Below, piece by piece: positions 55,599 through 64,000 of a stretch of 64,000 bases of DNA. A model generated the notes under the pieces. It was not told the DNA's origin. It ran no database searches and was given only the letters and a program-made list of their open reading frames with translations. Origin of the DNA: Helicobacter jaachi (GTDB lineage: Bacteria > Campylobacterota > Campylobacteria > Campylobacterales > Helicobacteraceae); contig NZ_JRPR02000001.1 in the NCBI RefSeq assembly GCF_000763135.2, forward strand, positions 620,001-684,000, read 5' to 3'. Position numbers and translations under genes: made by a program. Each line of letters begins with the position of its first letter. Position 1 is the stretch's first letter.

Positions 55599-56656
55599 CT
55601 AGCAAACCTCCTCAACAAAATACTTCGGGCGCTTTTTAGACTCCTCATAAATCTTGCCAATATATTCGCCAATCACACCCAAACTTAACATTTGCACGCC
55701 GCTAAAAAAGCTAAGCGGGATAAGCGTAGAAGCCCAGCCTTGCTCCACCACATCGCTAAAAAGTCGCACACATAGCACATACACCCCAAGCAGCAGTGAA
55801 AGCACGAAAAATACAAAGCCAATCACGCTCACAAGCCTAAGCGGCGCAATAGAAAAGCTTGTAATCCCACCCCACGCAAAACTTAGCATTTTCCTAAGCG
55901 GATATTTAGAATCTCCAGCCAGCCGCTCCAGCCTATCATACTCTACTTGTGCGCTTTTAAAACCAAGCAGCGGAATAATGCCGCGCAAGAATAAATTTGC
56001 CTCCTTAAACTCCAGCAAAGAGCGCAGCACACGGCGTGAAAGCAGCCTAAAATCAGCGTGATTATGCACAATTTTCACGCCCAGAAACTGCATTACATCA
56101 TAAAAGAAAATCGCACTTTTGCGCTTAAATACACTATCTTTTGCGCGGCTTTTACGTACGCCATACACGACTTCACAGCCTTGCTTAAAGTGCGCAATAA
56201 ACGCATCAAAGGCATTTATATCATCTTGCAAATCTGCATCAATGCTAATAGCGCAATCACACTTATCGCTTACATATTTTAATCCAGCTAGCAGCGCATT
56301 TTGATGTCCTACATTGCGTGAGAGTTTAAGGGCTTTGGTGTGAATTTGATGCGGAGTTTGCGTAGTTTTAGTGTGCGGGGGGGGGGGGTATTACCCTGAA
56401 TGTGCATAGAATCTTGCGCAAAGCCCTTTATCATCTCCCAAGTGCTGTCCCTGCTGCCATCATCGATGTAGCATATAAAGCTTCTAGCATCTATTTCGCC
56501 CTGCTGCATCATAGAATCTAGCTTTTGGCTTAGTTTTTCGTGCGTATAGGTGATTATCTCGCTTTCATTATAGCAAGGCACGACGATAGATAAAACAGGC
56601 AGCGGCAAGGCTTTGCTAGTATTAAGGCTTATAGAATCTAAATATTTTTCATTCAT
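55599..56656 (-). CDS. family 2 glycosyltransferase (GtrB/ArnC-like), frame broken at poly-C, phase-variable, OFF
   Basis: ATG at 56656 gives MNEKYLDSISLNTSK..., LSIVVPCYNESEII (about 22-35), DDGSRDST (about 65). The frame then runs into a C12 tract (G12 on the + strand) at 56377-56388. At twelve C it goes out of frame; with 10 or 13 C it continues in the frame whose conserved parts are SRNVGHQNALLAGL, ISIDADLQDD (about 130) and two C-terminal membrane segments. That gives about 351-352 residues. Such enzymes transfer a sugar to undecaprenyl phosphate or similar for surface glycans. Interruption by assembly error is the alternative. Confidence 0.87.
56377..56388 (-). repeat. homopolymeric C12 (G12 on +) tract, phase-variation switch
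   Basis: Twelve G on the plus strand inside the glycosyltransferase coding region, directly upstream of the frame change. In-frame values are 10 or 13, so the present state is OFF. Same rule as the tract at 29613, where 10 or 13 is ON. Confidence 0.87.
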
Positions 56657-56730
56657 TTTGCTCTCTTTGTGGCTAAATTTGTGTGCTATTTTAGCATTTT
56701 TGCGCGTATTTTGGAGTATTTATAGAATCC

Positions 56731-56853
56731 AACCTCAAAAAACAAGTTGATAGATTAGCTTTAGCTAAGCTATAACTTTATACTTTAGGCGCAAATGTGA
56801 GCTTTGCTTACATTTGTAAGACCGCGCGGAGCTTTAGCTCAATAGCGCGGAAT
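56731..56853 (+). repeat. structured intergenic repeat, copy G
   Basis: Complete copy. Hairpin 1 top is TTAGC-TTTA-GCTAA, hairpin 2 AAATGTGAGC-TTT-GCTTACATTT, hairpin 3 CCGCGC with inner GAGC-TTTA-GCTC. It ends in ATAGAATCT, immediately followed by an inverted partial copy (56865-56903), forming a long palindrome. Confidence 0.9.
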
Positions 56854-56889
56854 TTATAGAATCTAGATTCTATAAATTCCGCGCTATTG
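56840..56889. repeat. perfect 50-nt palindrome at the end of copy G
   Basis: Two perfect 25-nt arms (CAATAGCGCGGAATTTATAG...AATCT and its reverse complement) meet at AGAATCT|AGATTCT, centre 56864/56865. The right arm is the 3' end of a second, inverted copy that continues to GAGGTTAG at 56903 but lacks all hairpins. Not explained by coding or a standard terminator. Confidence 0.85.
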
Positions 56890-56924
56890 TTTTTTTGAGG
56901 TTAGTTTTGTAAAGACCTTAATTT

Positions 56925-57431
56925 CTAAATACTCGCGCCCTCCAGTGCTAAAAGCCTTAGCTTCATATCCATTCCATAGGCATATCCGCCAAGCACTCCG
57001 CCGCAGCGCACTACGCGGTGGCAGGGGATAAGTATCACAAGCGGATTGCAGCGGTTGGCGTTGCCTACAGCACGCGCAGAGCGGGGATTATGAATACTAT
57101 GGGCAATGTCTTTATATGTCCTTGTTTGCCCATAAGGAATGCGCGCCAAATGCTCCCACACGCTTTCATTAAAGGCGCTCCCTTGCGCAAGATATGGCAC
57201 ATCAAAATTTTTTAGCTGCTTTTGAAAATAAGCCTGCAGCTGTTTGGCGCATTCATCGCTTAATGGCGTTTTTGTATGTGGCAGATGTGTGGGTTTTGCA
57301 TTCCACACAATGCGCGTGATATAATCCTTAGTGCCATAAATGCCCACATTATGCGCTTTTTGCTCCCATATAATTTTATAAATGCCACCAAAATTACTTT
57401 GCATTATAGAATCTACACCTTCAAATTGCAC
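56925..57431 (-). CDS. ogt: methylated-DNA--protein-cysteine methyltransferase
   Basis: 168 residues from a GTG at 57431, or 159 from the ATG at 57404; the latter has no good ribosome site either. The active-site Cys lies in NPLVILIPCHRVVRCGGVLGGYAYG (given in parts: VILIPCHRVV, then GGYAYG), near residue 134, with the helix PYGQTRTYKDIAH before it. It removes O6-alkyl groups from guanine in a suicide reaction. Downstream of copy G, 14 nt from the next gene's stop. Confidence 0.9.
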   Translation of the reverse strand: MQFEGVDSIMQSNFGGIYKIIWEQKAHNVGIYGTKDYITRIVWNAKPTHLPHTKTPLSDECAKQLQAYFQKQLKNFDVPYLAQGSAFNESVWEHLARIPYGQTRTYKDIAHSIHNPRSARAVGNANRCNPLVILIPCHRVVRCGGVLGGYAYGMDMKLRLLALEGASI

Positions 57432-57445
57432 TCTAGCAGTGAAAT

Positions 57446-58219
57446 CTAAAATCTATAGCTTAACATAAGTCGCACGCCTGCGCCGTTTTGCGAGCTTGTG
57501 GGGAGGATAAGGCTTTGCATTTGATTTTTATTTGTTATCCCTACACTTTTAGCTAGTCCAAAATCCTGCAGGATAAAGCCCACAGGGTCCATAAGTAGCA
57601 AGGCTGTTTTCCCTAAAAAGCGTGAGCCAAGCAGGGTGTTATGATTAGCATTAATATGCAAGGTGGCTTGATAGAATAATTCCCCAAATATCGAGCCAAT
57701 CGCAGGCGTGATAACTAAATCTTGCCAAGAAGGCACTTCGGCAAATGCCTCCACGCCATATTCCCAAAAAAGCGCAGAAGCAAAAATGCTATACAGCACA
57801 GATTCGCTCCAGCTATATCCGGCTATGCGCGGTTGCATATAATATACAGCGCCCCAGTAGGGGTGCGTAATCCAATTTAAAAACCAATCATCGCCATCGA
57901 CAACCGGTCCTCGCGCAGTTTTAGCGCGCCATTGACTATCAAGATTTACTATCTCTTCTTTATTCCAATTTGTTACGCTCTCTGGCATAAGATACAGCAC
58001 GCCAGCGCCTACAAGCGTGCCACCAAGCACAAGCGAAGAGCCTAAGGCTAAGTATCCTAGCCTACTCGTGGGCTCATATATGTAGGGTGATTTTGTCATA
58101 TTTTCCAAAGGAGCAAGATTTGTAAGCGTTGGCTCTTGTGTCAAATCTCCAAAGGCTAGCAATGGGCAAAATGCAAGCAATAGCACACATCGCCATTTGG
58201 CAAAAAGGCGTTGGTGCAT
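57446..58219 (-). CDS. DUF3943 envelope protein
   Basis: 257 residues. A signal peptide (about 1-24) is followed by DDWFLNWITHPYWGAVYYM (about 108-126) and ITPAIGSIFGELFY (about 170-183), the DUF3943 hallmarks. The end MLSYRF is barrel-like with a terminal Phe. Probably outer-membrane located. It follows the chemoreceptor gene 1 nt after its stop. Function unknown. Confidence 0.8.
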   Translation of the reverse strand: MHQRLFAKWRCVLLLAFCPLLAFGDLTQEPTLTNLAPLENMTKSPYIYEPTSRLGYLALGSSLVLGGTLVGAGVLYLMPESVTNWNKEEIVNLDSQWRAKTARGPVVDGDDWFLNWITHPYWGAVYYMQPRIAGYSWSESVLYSIFASALFWEYGVEAFAEVPSWQDLVITPAIGSIFGELFYQATLHINANHNTLLGSRFLGKTALLLMDPVGFILQDFGLAKSVGITNKNQMQSLILPTSSQNGAGVRLMLSYRF

Positions 58220-58220
58220 T

Positions 58221-59996
58221 TTAGAATCCGCGTATAACTTTGCTTAAAATGGCATCATTTTCTTTAAGTTTGAGTGAGCGCTCTAGCACAGTGCTAATGA
58301 CTTGCGTAGATTCTCCAAGCAGCGAATTTATAATATTCATAGAATCTATAATCGCCTTTGTTTGCCTAGCAAGTGTAATGCTATCTTTGCTTTGGGCGTT
58401 AATATTAACCACCACTTCATTAATATTATTTTGGATATTGCCTAAACTTTCTTTTGAAGTTTGCCCATTTTGTGCCAATGTGGCAAATACAGCGGAGTTA
58501 CTTTGAATGGTTTGGGATATGCTATGGAGATTTTCTGTTACGCCTTTAATGGTCGTCTCAATCTCACCTAAGCTAGTTTGCGTATTTTCCGCAAGCTTTC
58601 TCACTTCATCTGCCACCACAGCAAAGCCTCGCCCATGCTCACCCGCGCGTGCGGCTTCAATAGCGGCGTTGAGCGCTAGTAGGTTAGTTTGCTCTGAAAC
58701 ATTATAGATAAGCTCTAGCGCGTTTTGGATAGACATTACACTTTGGCTCAAATCATTTAGGCGCGTGTTTAGCTCATTTTGGCTAGCAATACTTTGGTCT
58801 ATATCGTGCAGAAGTTGCGTGATATGCCCGCTAGTGCTGTCAAGATAGTCTTTGCTTTGATTGATTGTCTCTTGGGCTGTGCTAGCAGATTCTATATTTT
58901 TATCTAAGCCCGCGACAATATTATTGCCATGCTGAGCGTTTTCTTGAGTTTTATCACCGATATGGGACACATTATCTTTTAGATTCACAATGTATTCATT
59001 GAGTTTGACAATCTCAGCACTCGTTTCGCCAGCAATCTCAATAGTCTGCTTCATCTTATCGATGAAAGAGTTAATAAACACGCTAATGATAAGTAGCTCA
59101 TCATCTTTGCCGCGCTCAAGTTTGAGCGTGCCACCGGCGGTGAGCTTCTCTCCACCTTTTGAGACTTCTTGCAAATAAGTAACCACACTTTGAGAATCTC
59201 GCGTGAAATTGCGCAGGATACTAAAGACAACAAACATCGTGCCAATGGTAATTGCCATAATAAGAACGAGGATTCCCATAATGAGATTTGACTGCCAAAT
59301 GGCTCTATTGCGAATATCAGCAAGTGAGTCAAGATTTTTTAGCATGCTAACAAGGGAATGAGAGCTTTCATTCATACCTGTGGCAATACCCTCAAGATTG
59401 CTCGTAGAGGTGGCTAGCTTTTTATTTGTCACATTTGAAGTTTCAGAGATTCTATCGATTAAAATACCATAAATCTCCTCAAAATACCCCTGTAAGCGTA
59501 AAGCAATGGTCTTGCTATCGCCGCTATTTAGCACTTGGGCAATTTTGGGATAAAATCCTTGCAAATCGCTATCATTGCGGATAAAGCTTTCATTCCAACT
59601 TTTTGTCATTTGGATAATAAGATTTTTATTTGCATTATCCTCTGGATTAATGACTAGCTTAATGAGTTTAGCATTAAGCGCGCCGATGAATTCAAACTGC
59701 TCGATTAAGCCTTCAATATCTTTCATTGACTCTTCTGTATCTTTAACATGGCTTTGCATAATATTAATCTGCTCTGTGGCTTTGTTTGAGAGAGATTCTA
59801 GATTCTTAGAATTACTTTGCACCACTTGGATAGAGCTTTCCTCTGTGGAAACAAAGCTAGAAAATGAATATTTAAATACAAAAAATAGCAATGCAGTAAT
59901 AATAATAAGCGCGGAAAGTATGTTAAAGCTTACATTAAGCCGCGTGGAAAGCTTAAGATTTCTAAATCGTTGTATAATCGAGCCAAAATCTGACAT
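58221..59996 (-). CDS. methyl-accepting chemotaxis protein
   Basis: 591 residues. First membrane segment about 22-45, a helical periplasmic sensor (to about 230) without a recognised Cache fold, second membrane segment about 233-258, HAMP-like region, then the signalling hairpin with [20 protein letters not shown] near residue 440. It relays an unknown signal to CheA/CheW. The four-helix-bundle-like sensor suits small ligands. No C-terminal pentapeptide is seen. Confidence 0.92.
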   Translation of the reverse strand: MSDFGSIIQRFRNLKLSTRLNVSFNILSALIIITALLFFVFKYSFSSFVSTEESSIQVVQSNSKNLESLSNKATEQINIMQSHVKDTEESMKDIEGLIEQFEFIGALNAKLIKLVINPEDNANKNLIIQMTKSWNESFIRNDSDLQGFYPKIAQVLNSGDSKTIALRLQGYFEEIYGILIDRISETSNVTNKKLATSTSNLEGIATGMNESSHSLVSMLKNLDSLADIRNRAIWQSNLIMGILVLIMAITIGTMFVVFSILRNFTRDSQSVVTYLQEVSKGGEKLTAGGTLKLERGKDDELLIISVFINSFIDKMKQTIEIAGETSAEIVKLNEYIVNLKDNVSHIGDKTQENAQHGNNIVAGLDKNIESASTAQETINQSKDYLDSTSGHITQLLHDIDQSIASQNELNTRLNDLSQSVMSIQNALELIYNVSEQTNLLALNAAIEAARAGEHGRGFAVVADEVRKLAENTQTSLGEIETTIKGVTENLHSISQTIQSNSAVFATLAQNGQTSKESLGNIQNNINEVVVNINAQSKDSITLARQTKAIIDSMNIINSLLGESTQVISTVLERSLKLKENDAILSKVIRGF

Positions 59997-60057
59997 TCTA
60001 TCTCCTTAAAGATAAAGATTTGCAAGGATTTGCCCATATTTAAATATGGGCAGAGAT

Positions 60058-60291
60058 TTATTTACCTGCAACTTGTGCTTTGTTTGGATTATCCGCAGCT
60101 TGTGCAATCATGCAGCCTTCAAGCTCTTTAGCATCAGCGGCATTATCGACTTTTTTAAGCCAGCGATTAATTTGTGCCATTGTTTTAGAAGCAGGGTCTG
60201 GAGCGTCATACTTTTTCATTAAAGATGCGCAATCTGCTAGCATAAGGCTAGGAAGCCCTATGATGAGGGCTGTAAGGATAAGTTTTTTCAT
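60058..60291 (-). CDS. small secreted hypothetical protein with two Cys
   Basis: 77 residues. Signal peptide about 1-19 (MKKLILTALIIGLPSLMLA), then a charged mature part with Cys at about residues 21 and 60 (ADCASLMKKY, LEGCMIAQA), which may form one disulfide. It is between the porin-like gene (14 nt) and the chemoreceptor gene (61 nt). Family not recognised. Confidence 0.7.
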   Translation of the reverse strand: MKKLILTALIIGLPSLMLADCASLMKKYDAPDPASKTMAQINRWLKKVDNAADAKELEGCMIAQAADNPNKAQVAGK

Positions 60292-60305
60292 TTATATGCT
60301 CCTTT

Positions 60306-61619
60306 TTAGAATCTCAAAATATAGGCTAGAGCGATATTTTGGTTAGTTTCATCAACACTTGGTGTTGCAATAGGTGCAGTTGGAGTGTTATAATCTAGTT
60401 GCTGGAGAGTATAGCTTAGGCGGAAAAACTGATTTAAGTCTAGCTGCCAAATCGCATACACATCATTTACTGTCCCACGAGTGCTGCGGAAGTTGAATGG
60501 GTCATTAAGACTTACACGCGAAAACGCATACCAATATTTGCTACCCTTAAAGAATTCATAACCTATCTTAAAATAAGAACCTAAGTCATAGCGTAATCCC
60601 GCATGCACAGCATAGCCATTCTCGTTGGCAAAAGGTAACATGATAGGCTCTCCATTGCTGCCTTTGTAGTAGCTGTATGAGGCAAACCAATGTAAGCCAC
60701 TACCGAGCAATCTATCATTTTCTATATGCACATTTACATATTGCATATCGCCCACATTTTTTGCTGGAAAGGTGGCTGTAGCAGTTTGAACACGAGGTGT
60801 AGCGTAGTTCATGAGGTTAATGTAGGTTAGCATAAAAAGATTTGTCCCAAAGCTTTTAGGCAAGAAAGGCGTTTCAAATGCACCAAATACCAAATTAGCG
60901 TCTGAAGCCTCTTTATTACCCCAGATATTTCCGCCAGCGCTTGTGCTATTTAAAGTGAGCGGTTGATATACTTTAGAATATCCTACACGTAAAGCCGCAT
61001 CAGTGTAGGGCTTAAGTGTAAATACCGCGCCATCACCTAGTGCATTTACCGCTAGTGCAGGGTAGGTGCTCATACGAGCAGAACTATTGCGGAGATTTGA
61101 GCCCGGACCATCTGTGCCGGGAAGTCGCCCAATAGTCAAAGCTGCCCATTTACCCATATAAATATCTACATATGCGCGCTCTACATATACGGCACTTCCA
61201 CCAGCTACACCACGACCAGCATCAAGCGTGCCAAGAGTTCCAACAAGTGGATAGCCAGATTCTAAATCCCCAAATGCCTTTGTCATAGACAATCGCCCTG
61301 TGAATTTAGTGTATTTATTAATATCAGCATTCATATTGAGGTAAAGCCCCATCATCCAGCGGTTGTTGTAGTTTTCCTTAAGATTTGCGCCACCTGTTTT
61401 CTCTCTGTGCGTGATGTTATTCACAGAAGTGTTAAACTCCATACCGAACTTTACTTTATTTAATGTCGCGGCAACTTCGTTAGCATCGACGCGGTCATTA
61501 ATTTCATTCACATCAGATTCTAAGGCTTTGAGCCTCTCCTCAATTGTCGCAGCATTTGCCAAAGAGGAAAGTAAAAGCAATCCCCCACCTAGTGCCATCA
61601 CTTTGTGTTTTAGCATCAT
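60306..61619 (-). CDS. DUF3373 porin-like outer membrane protein
   Basis: 437 residues. Signal peptide about 1-23, a short coiled coil (ERLKALESDVNEINDRVD, about 28-45), then alternating beta strands to a terminal F (ALAYILRF). The pattern and the coiled coil are those of DUF3373 proteins of Campylobacterota, presumed porins. AAGGAG stands 8 nt before the ATG at 61619. No charge pore residue can be read. Confidence 0.85.
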   Translation of the reverse strand: MMLKHKVMALGGGLLLLSSLANAATIEERLKALESDVNEINDRVDANEVAATLNKVKFGMEFNTSVNNITHREKTGGANLKENYNNRWMMGLYLNMNADINKYTKFTGRLSMTKAFGDLESGYPLVGTLGTLDAGRGVAGGSAVYVERAYVDIYMGKWAALTIGRLPGTDGPGSNLRNSSARMSTYPALAVNALGDGAVFTLKPYTDAALRVGYSKVYQPLTLNSTSAGGNIWGNKEASDANLVFGAFETPFLPKSFGTNLFMLTYINLMNYATPRVQTATATFPAKNVGDMQYVNVHIENDRLLGSGLHWFASYSYYKGSNGEPIMLPFANENGYAVHAGLRYDLGSYFKIGYEFFKGSKYWYAFSRVSLNDPFNFRSTRGTVNDVYAIWQLDLNQFFRLSYTLQQLDYNTPTAPIATPSVDETNQNIALAYILRF

Positions 61620-61810
61620 AAAAGCTCCTTAAAGTTAAAGTTAAGCTTGGATTATCTTAAGTTTTTGCTTTATTTTTGCTAAAAGATAACATTTAGCTTA
61701 CTTAAAAAATTAAAATATCCTTATTTGTGTAACTTTTATAGGCAATTATTACTTTAATATACGCTTTTAAATATGCTTAAAAGGTTTTGATAACATTTTG
61801 TAAAATATTA

Positions 61811-61816
61811 TATAAT
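61811..61816 (+). promoter_or_regulatory. predicted -10 box of adk
   Basis: TATAAT at 61811-61816 in the 269-bp divergent gap (61620-61888), 72 nt before the adk ATG. The gap otherwise holds AT-rich DNA; no other structure was seen. Confidence 0.4.
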
Positions 61817-61888
61817 TTTGTATTGGAGATAGAATCTGGTGCGGTGCTTTTAGATTCTATAAAAACCCATTTTCACAAGGAGGCAAAG

Positions 61889-62461
61889 ATGAAAAAACTA
61901 TTTCTTATTATCGGTGCGCCCGGCTCTGGTAAGACTACAGATGCGCAGCTTATTGCAAAGGCAAATGCAGATTCTATCGTGCATTACTCTACAGGCGATT
62001 TACTGCGCGCAGAGGTGGCAAGCGGGAGCGAGCAGGGGAAAATCATTAATGGCTTTATTAGTAAAGGCAACCTCGTGCCGCTTGATATTGTGGTTGGCAC
62101 GATTGTCAATGCCATTGCCAATGCGCCAAAAGATATTATTATAATCGATGGCTATCCGCGCAGTGTGGAGCAAATGCAGGCTTTAGATGAAAAGCTAAAG
62201 AGCCAAACTCAAGTGCGCTTAGTGAGCGTAATAGAAGTGGAGGTGAGCGAGGCAGTGGCGCGAGAGCGTGTGCTAGGGCGCGCAAGGGGGGCTGATGATA
62301 ATGTCGAGGTGTTTAATAATCGTATGAGCGTGTATCTTACGCCGCTAAAAGAGATAGAATCTTTTTATACTTCGCTTAATGTCTTGCATAAAATTAATGG
62401 CGAGCGCAGCATTGAAGCTATTGTGAGCGAAATGGAGCAGTTTATTAAAAGTAAGATTTAA
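61889..62461 (+). CDS. adk: adenylate kinase, short form
   Basis: 190 residues from the ATG at 61889, with AAGGAGGCAAAG before it; a frame open from 61787 lacks this. P-loop [11 protein letters not shown] (about 7-17), NMP-bind STGDLLRAE, and [16 protein letters not shown] region. It lacks the long LID insertion with four Cys, so it is the short type. It balances AMP, ADP and ATP. Repeat copy H follows. Confidence 0.93.
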   Translation: MKKLFLIIGAPGSGKTTDAQLIAKANADSIVHYSTGDLLRAEVASGSEQGKIINGFISKGNLVPLDIVVGTIVNAIANAPKDIIIIDGYPRSVEQMQALDEKLKSQTQVRLVSVIEVEVSEAVARERVLGRARGADDNVEVFNNRMSVYLTPLKEIESFYTSLNVLHKINGERSIEAIVSEMEQFIKSKI

Positions 62462-62478
62462 AGGTTAGATTCTATAAA

Positions 62479-62606
62479 TTCCGCGCTGTTGCTTTTGCTA
62501 GCACAAAAGCCGCGCGGTCTTGTTTGCTGGCAAGTAAATTGCCCTCAAACGCCTAAAGTATAAAGTTATAGCTGCTTTAAGCATCTATCAACTTAGTTTT
62601 TAAAGG
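62479..62606 (-). repeat. structured intergenic repeat, copy H
   Basis: Minus-strand copy between two same-direction genes. Hairpin 1 top TGCTT/AAGCA, hairpin 2 with GTTTG/CAAAC and GGCAA/TTGCC, hairpin 3 GCTTTTG-TGCTAG-CAAAAGC inside CCGCGC/GCGCGG. Heptamers lie at both ends. Confidence 0.88.
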
Positions 62607-62639
62607 TTAGATTCTATAAAATCGAGCAAAGGGGTGCAT

Positions 62640-63428
62640 ATGCATATTGACCTACATAATCACACCACGCTCTGTAACCACGCCACAGGCACTATGCGCG
62701 CCTACATTGAGCAGGCGTTGTGCTGTGGCATTGATGTATTTGGGTTTTCCTGCCATGCGCCTATGGCATTTGATGAGCAATATCGTATGAGTTTGGCGCA
62801 AATGCCTATGTATTGCCAAGATGTGCAGGATTTACAGGCGCAATTTAGCGGGCAAATAGAGATTTTGTGCGCGCTGGAGGTGGATTATATCCTTGATAAA
62901 ACATATCTTATAGAATCTGCAGTGCTTAATTATCCTTTTGATTATCTTATCGGCTCGGTGCATTTTTTGGATAATTGGGGGTTTGATAATCCTGCGTTTA
63001 TCGGCGAATACAAGGCGCGCGATATGGAGCAGTGTTGGAGTGAATATCTGCACGCCATTGCGCAAATGGCTCAAAGTGGGCATTTTCAAATTGTAGGGCA
63101 TTTGGATTTATTAAAAATTTTTGGCGCAAAGCTTATGGATATGCAATCAACGCATTTAAAGCGCGCTTTAGAATCTATTGCTGATAATCACTTGGCTATC
63201 GAGCTTAATCCCGCTGGGTGGCGCAAGCCTGTAAATGAGGCATATCCAAGTATAGATATTTTACGCAAGGCTTATGAGTTGGGCATTCCTATCACTTTTG
63301 GTTCAGACGCGCATGATGTGGCGCATATTGGCTTTAAATATAAAGAGTTGTGTGAGTTGGCTAGAAGTGTGGGCTATACGCGCGCGCGCTATTTTCGCCA
63401 AAAGCAGAGCATTGAGGTGGCGTTTTAG
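62640..63428 (+). CDS. hisK: PHP-domain phosphatase, histidinol-phosphatase type
   Basis: 262 residues from the ATG at 62640 (AAAGGGG before it; an in-frame GTG at 62634 is possible). Metal-binding DLHNHTTLCNHATG (about 3-16), GSVHFLDNW, GHLDLLKIFG and FGSDAHD (about 224-230) give the PHP site. Dephosphorylates L-histidinol phosphate in the HisK branch; other sugars are possible. No his gene is next to it. Confidence 0.78.
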   Translation: MHIDLHNHTTLCNHATGTMRAYIEQALCCGIDVFGFSCHAPMAFDEQYRMSLAQMPMYCQDVQDLQAQFSGQIEILCALEVDYILDKTYLIESAVLNYPFDYLIGSVHFLDNWGFDNPAFIGEYKARDMEQCWSEYLHAIAQMAQSGHFQIVGHLDLLKIFGAKLMDMQSTHLKRALESIADNHLAIELNPAGWRKPVNEAYPSIDILRKAYELGIPITFGSDAHDVAHIGFKYKELCELARSVGYTRARYFRQKQSIEVAF

Positions 63429-63468
63429 TAAGATGAGAATCTACGCGCTGCACGCTATTACAAAGGCT

Positions 63469-64000
63469 TTATACTTCTGTGGTGCTAATGCCATATTTTT
63501 CTTCTAGCGTTTTGCCAAAATTCGTAGCAAAGCCCTCGCAAAAGCGCATTCCATACAGCAGCACAAACCACGATACATAAATCCATAGCATCATAAATAA
63601 AAAAATAGAGATAGGTCCATAGACGCTCTTATAAGTTTGGTTGTAAAACACATAATACACAAAACCCCATTTTGTGAGCAGCCACACGCCAGCGGTGAGC
63701 AGGCTTGCAACGACAAGAGAGAGGAGCTTTAGGGGTTTGTTGGCTGAAAGCTTAAAAAGTAAGAAAAACATCGCCCAAGTGAGCAAATAAGGCAATAAAT
63801 CAAATAAGATGCTTAAATCTGCTGTGCCTTTGAGCGTTTTTTGCACTTCGCCGCTAAAATAGATAGAAAATGCCAGCGCCACAGGGAAAAGCGTAATCAT
63901 CGTCCAATACATCACAAGCGAGTCAAAAAACTTGCGCGGTGTAGAGTTAAACATTTTAGCCGCGATGTATTCGTAGTTACGAAAGAATAAAATAGAGGCT
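63469..64000 (-). CDS. YihY/BrkB-family membrane protein (5'-truncated by the window)
   Basis: 177 residues seen, the N-terminus lying beyond the edge: it begins ASILFFRNYEYIAAKMF at the window end. About five membrane segments remain, with GVWLLTKWGFVYYVF and YGPISIFLFMMLWIYVSWFVLLYG, the latter a hallmark of the YihY/BrkB family. Function is unproven. It is convergent with the PHP gene. Confidence 0.82.
   Translation of the reverse strand, partial: ASILFFRNYEYIAAKMFNSTPRKFFDSLVMYWTMITLFPVALAFSIYFSGEVQKTLKGTADLSILFDLLPYLLTWAMFFLLFKLSANKPLKLLSLVVASLLTAGVWLLTKWGFVYYVFYNQTYKSVYGPISIFLFMMLWIYVSWFVLLYGMRFCEGFATNFGKTLEEKYGISTTEV

Noticed and set aside
55433-55672. Minus-strand frame across variant copy F and the glycosyltransferase end
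   Set aside because: It reads out of the repeat element without start signals; it is the byproduct of GC-rich insert sequence.
10741-62606. Repeat family as IS200/IS605-type or MITE ends with an active transposase
   Set aside because: No transposase or reverse transcriptase gene is in the window and no fixed target-site duplication was found apart from the heptamer; the possibility is kept only as a hypothesis in the findings.
10741-62606. Known self-cleaving ribozymes (hammerhead, twister, pistol) in the repeat
   Set aside because: Their conserved cores (e.g. CUGAUGA with GAAA) are not present at the expected positions in the copies.
1-64000. tRNA, rRNA or tmRNA genes and prophage or plasmid features
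   Set aside because: None was found on reading both strands; no integrase, portal, terminase, relaxase or T-loop-like GTTCRA pattern in a cloverleaf context.

Overview
The window reads as chromosome from a Campylobacterota species, most likely an enterohepatic-type Helicobacter. It is low to moderate in G+C (about 40% by eye) and dense in coding sequence. Several gene runs match what I remember of Helicobacter pylori gene order: crdR-crdS-dnaB-comEC, mqnP plus two small conserved genes, cvpA-lysS-glyA-DUF1882, ccdA-pyrC-like-mqnF, hom-yraN, and rpmE-rsmI-rRNA methylase. Two futalosine-pathway menaquinone genes (mqnP, mqnF) and lineage-restricted families (DUF1104, DUF1882, DUF3373) agree. No tRNA, rRNA, transposase, phage gene or CRISPR array was seen.

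Layout. 1-2470: an AT-rich restriction-modification operon with a nuclease-like gene and two D12-class adenine methylases, the second cut by the window edge. 2550-9039: a six-gene TonB-dependent uptake operon (receptor, binding protein, an unexpected SAM methyltransferase, permease, ATPase, TonB) behind an inverted-repeat operator. 9297-18259: a nucleotide-type transporter, small metabolic genes, a CrdRS-like two-component system, dnaB and comEC. 18238-25990: an eight-gene leftward operon ending in three wbp sugar genes. 26190-29410: mqnP and aspC. 29474-34426: a four-gene surface operon headed by a sialidase-like gene whose frame is broken at C11. 34594-46089: an OmpA-like small barrel, DEAD helicase, ccdA, pyrC-like, mscS, mqnF, an NlpC/P60 lipoprotein and znuACB. 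46086-54464: yraN, hom, a large unknown protein, an AlaC-like aminotransferase, a RodZ-like protein and the rRNA methylation/rpmE group. 54465-57431: a repeat-rich island with a lipoprotein and a glycosyltransferase broken at C12. 57446-64000: DUF3943, a chemoreceptor, a DUF3373 porin-like protein, adk, a PHP phosphatase and a partial YihY protein.

Two features run through the whole window and are not explained by the genes. (1) A dispersed family of about 125-nt structured elements (eight copies, A to H) has three hairpins. The hairpin stems change sequence but keep pairing between copies, while the joining segments are almost invariant. All copies are intergenic, lie on both strands, and are bounded by the heptamer AGAATCT, which also joins them into tandem chains. 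(2) The same heptamer (AGAATCT/AGATTCT) is extremely over-represented everywhere, about 38 copies in the first 10.9 kb by hand count against about 2 expected, and it forms dense in-frame clusters that encode Glu-Ser/Asp-Ser linkers inside otherwise conserved proteins. These two signals, plus two homopolymer phase-variation switches in surface-glycan genes, are the parts most worth following up.
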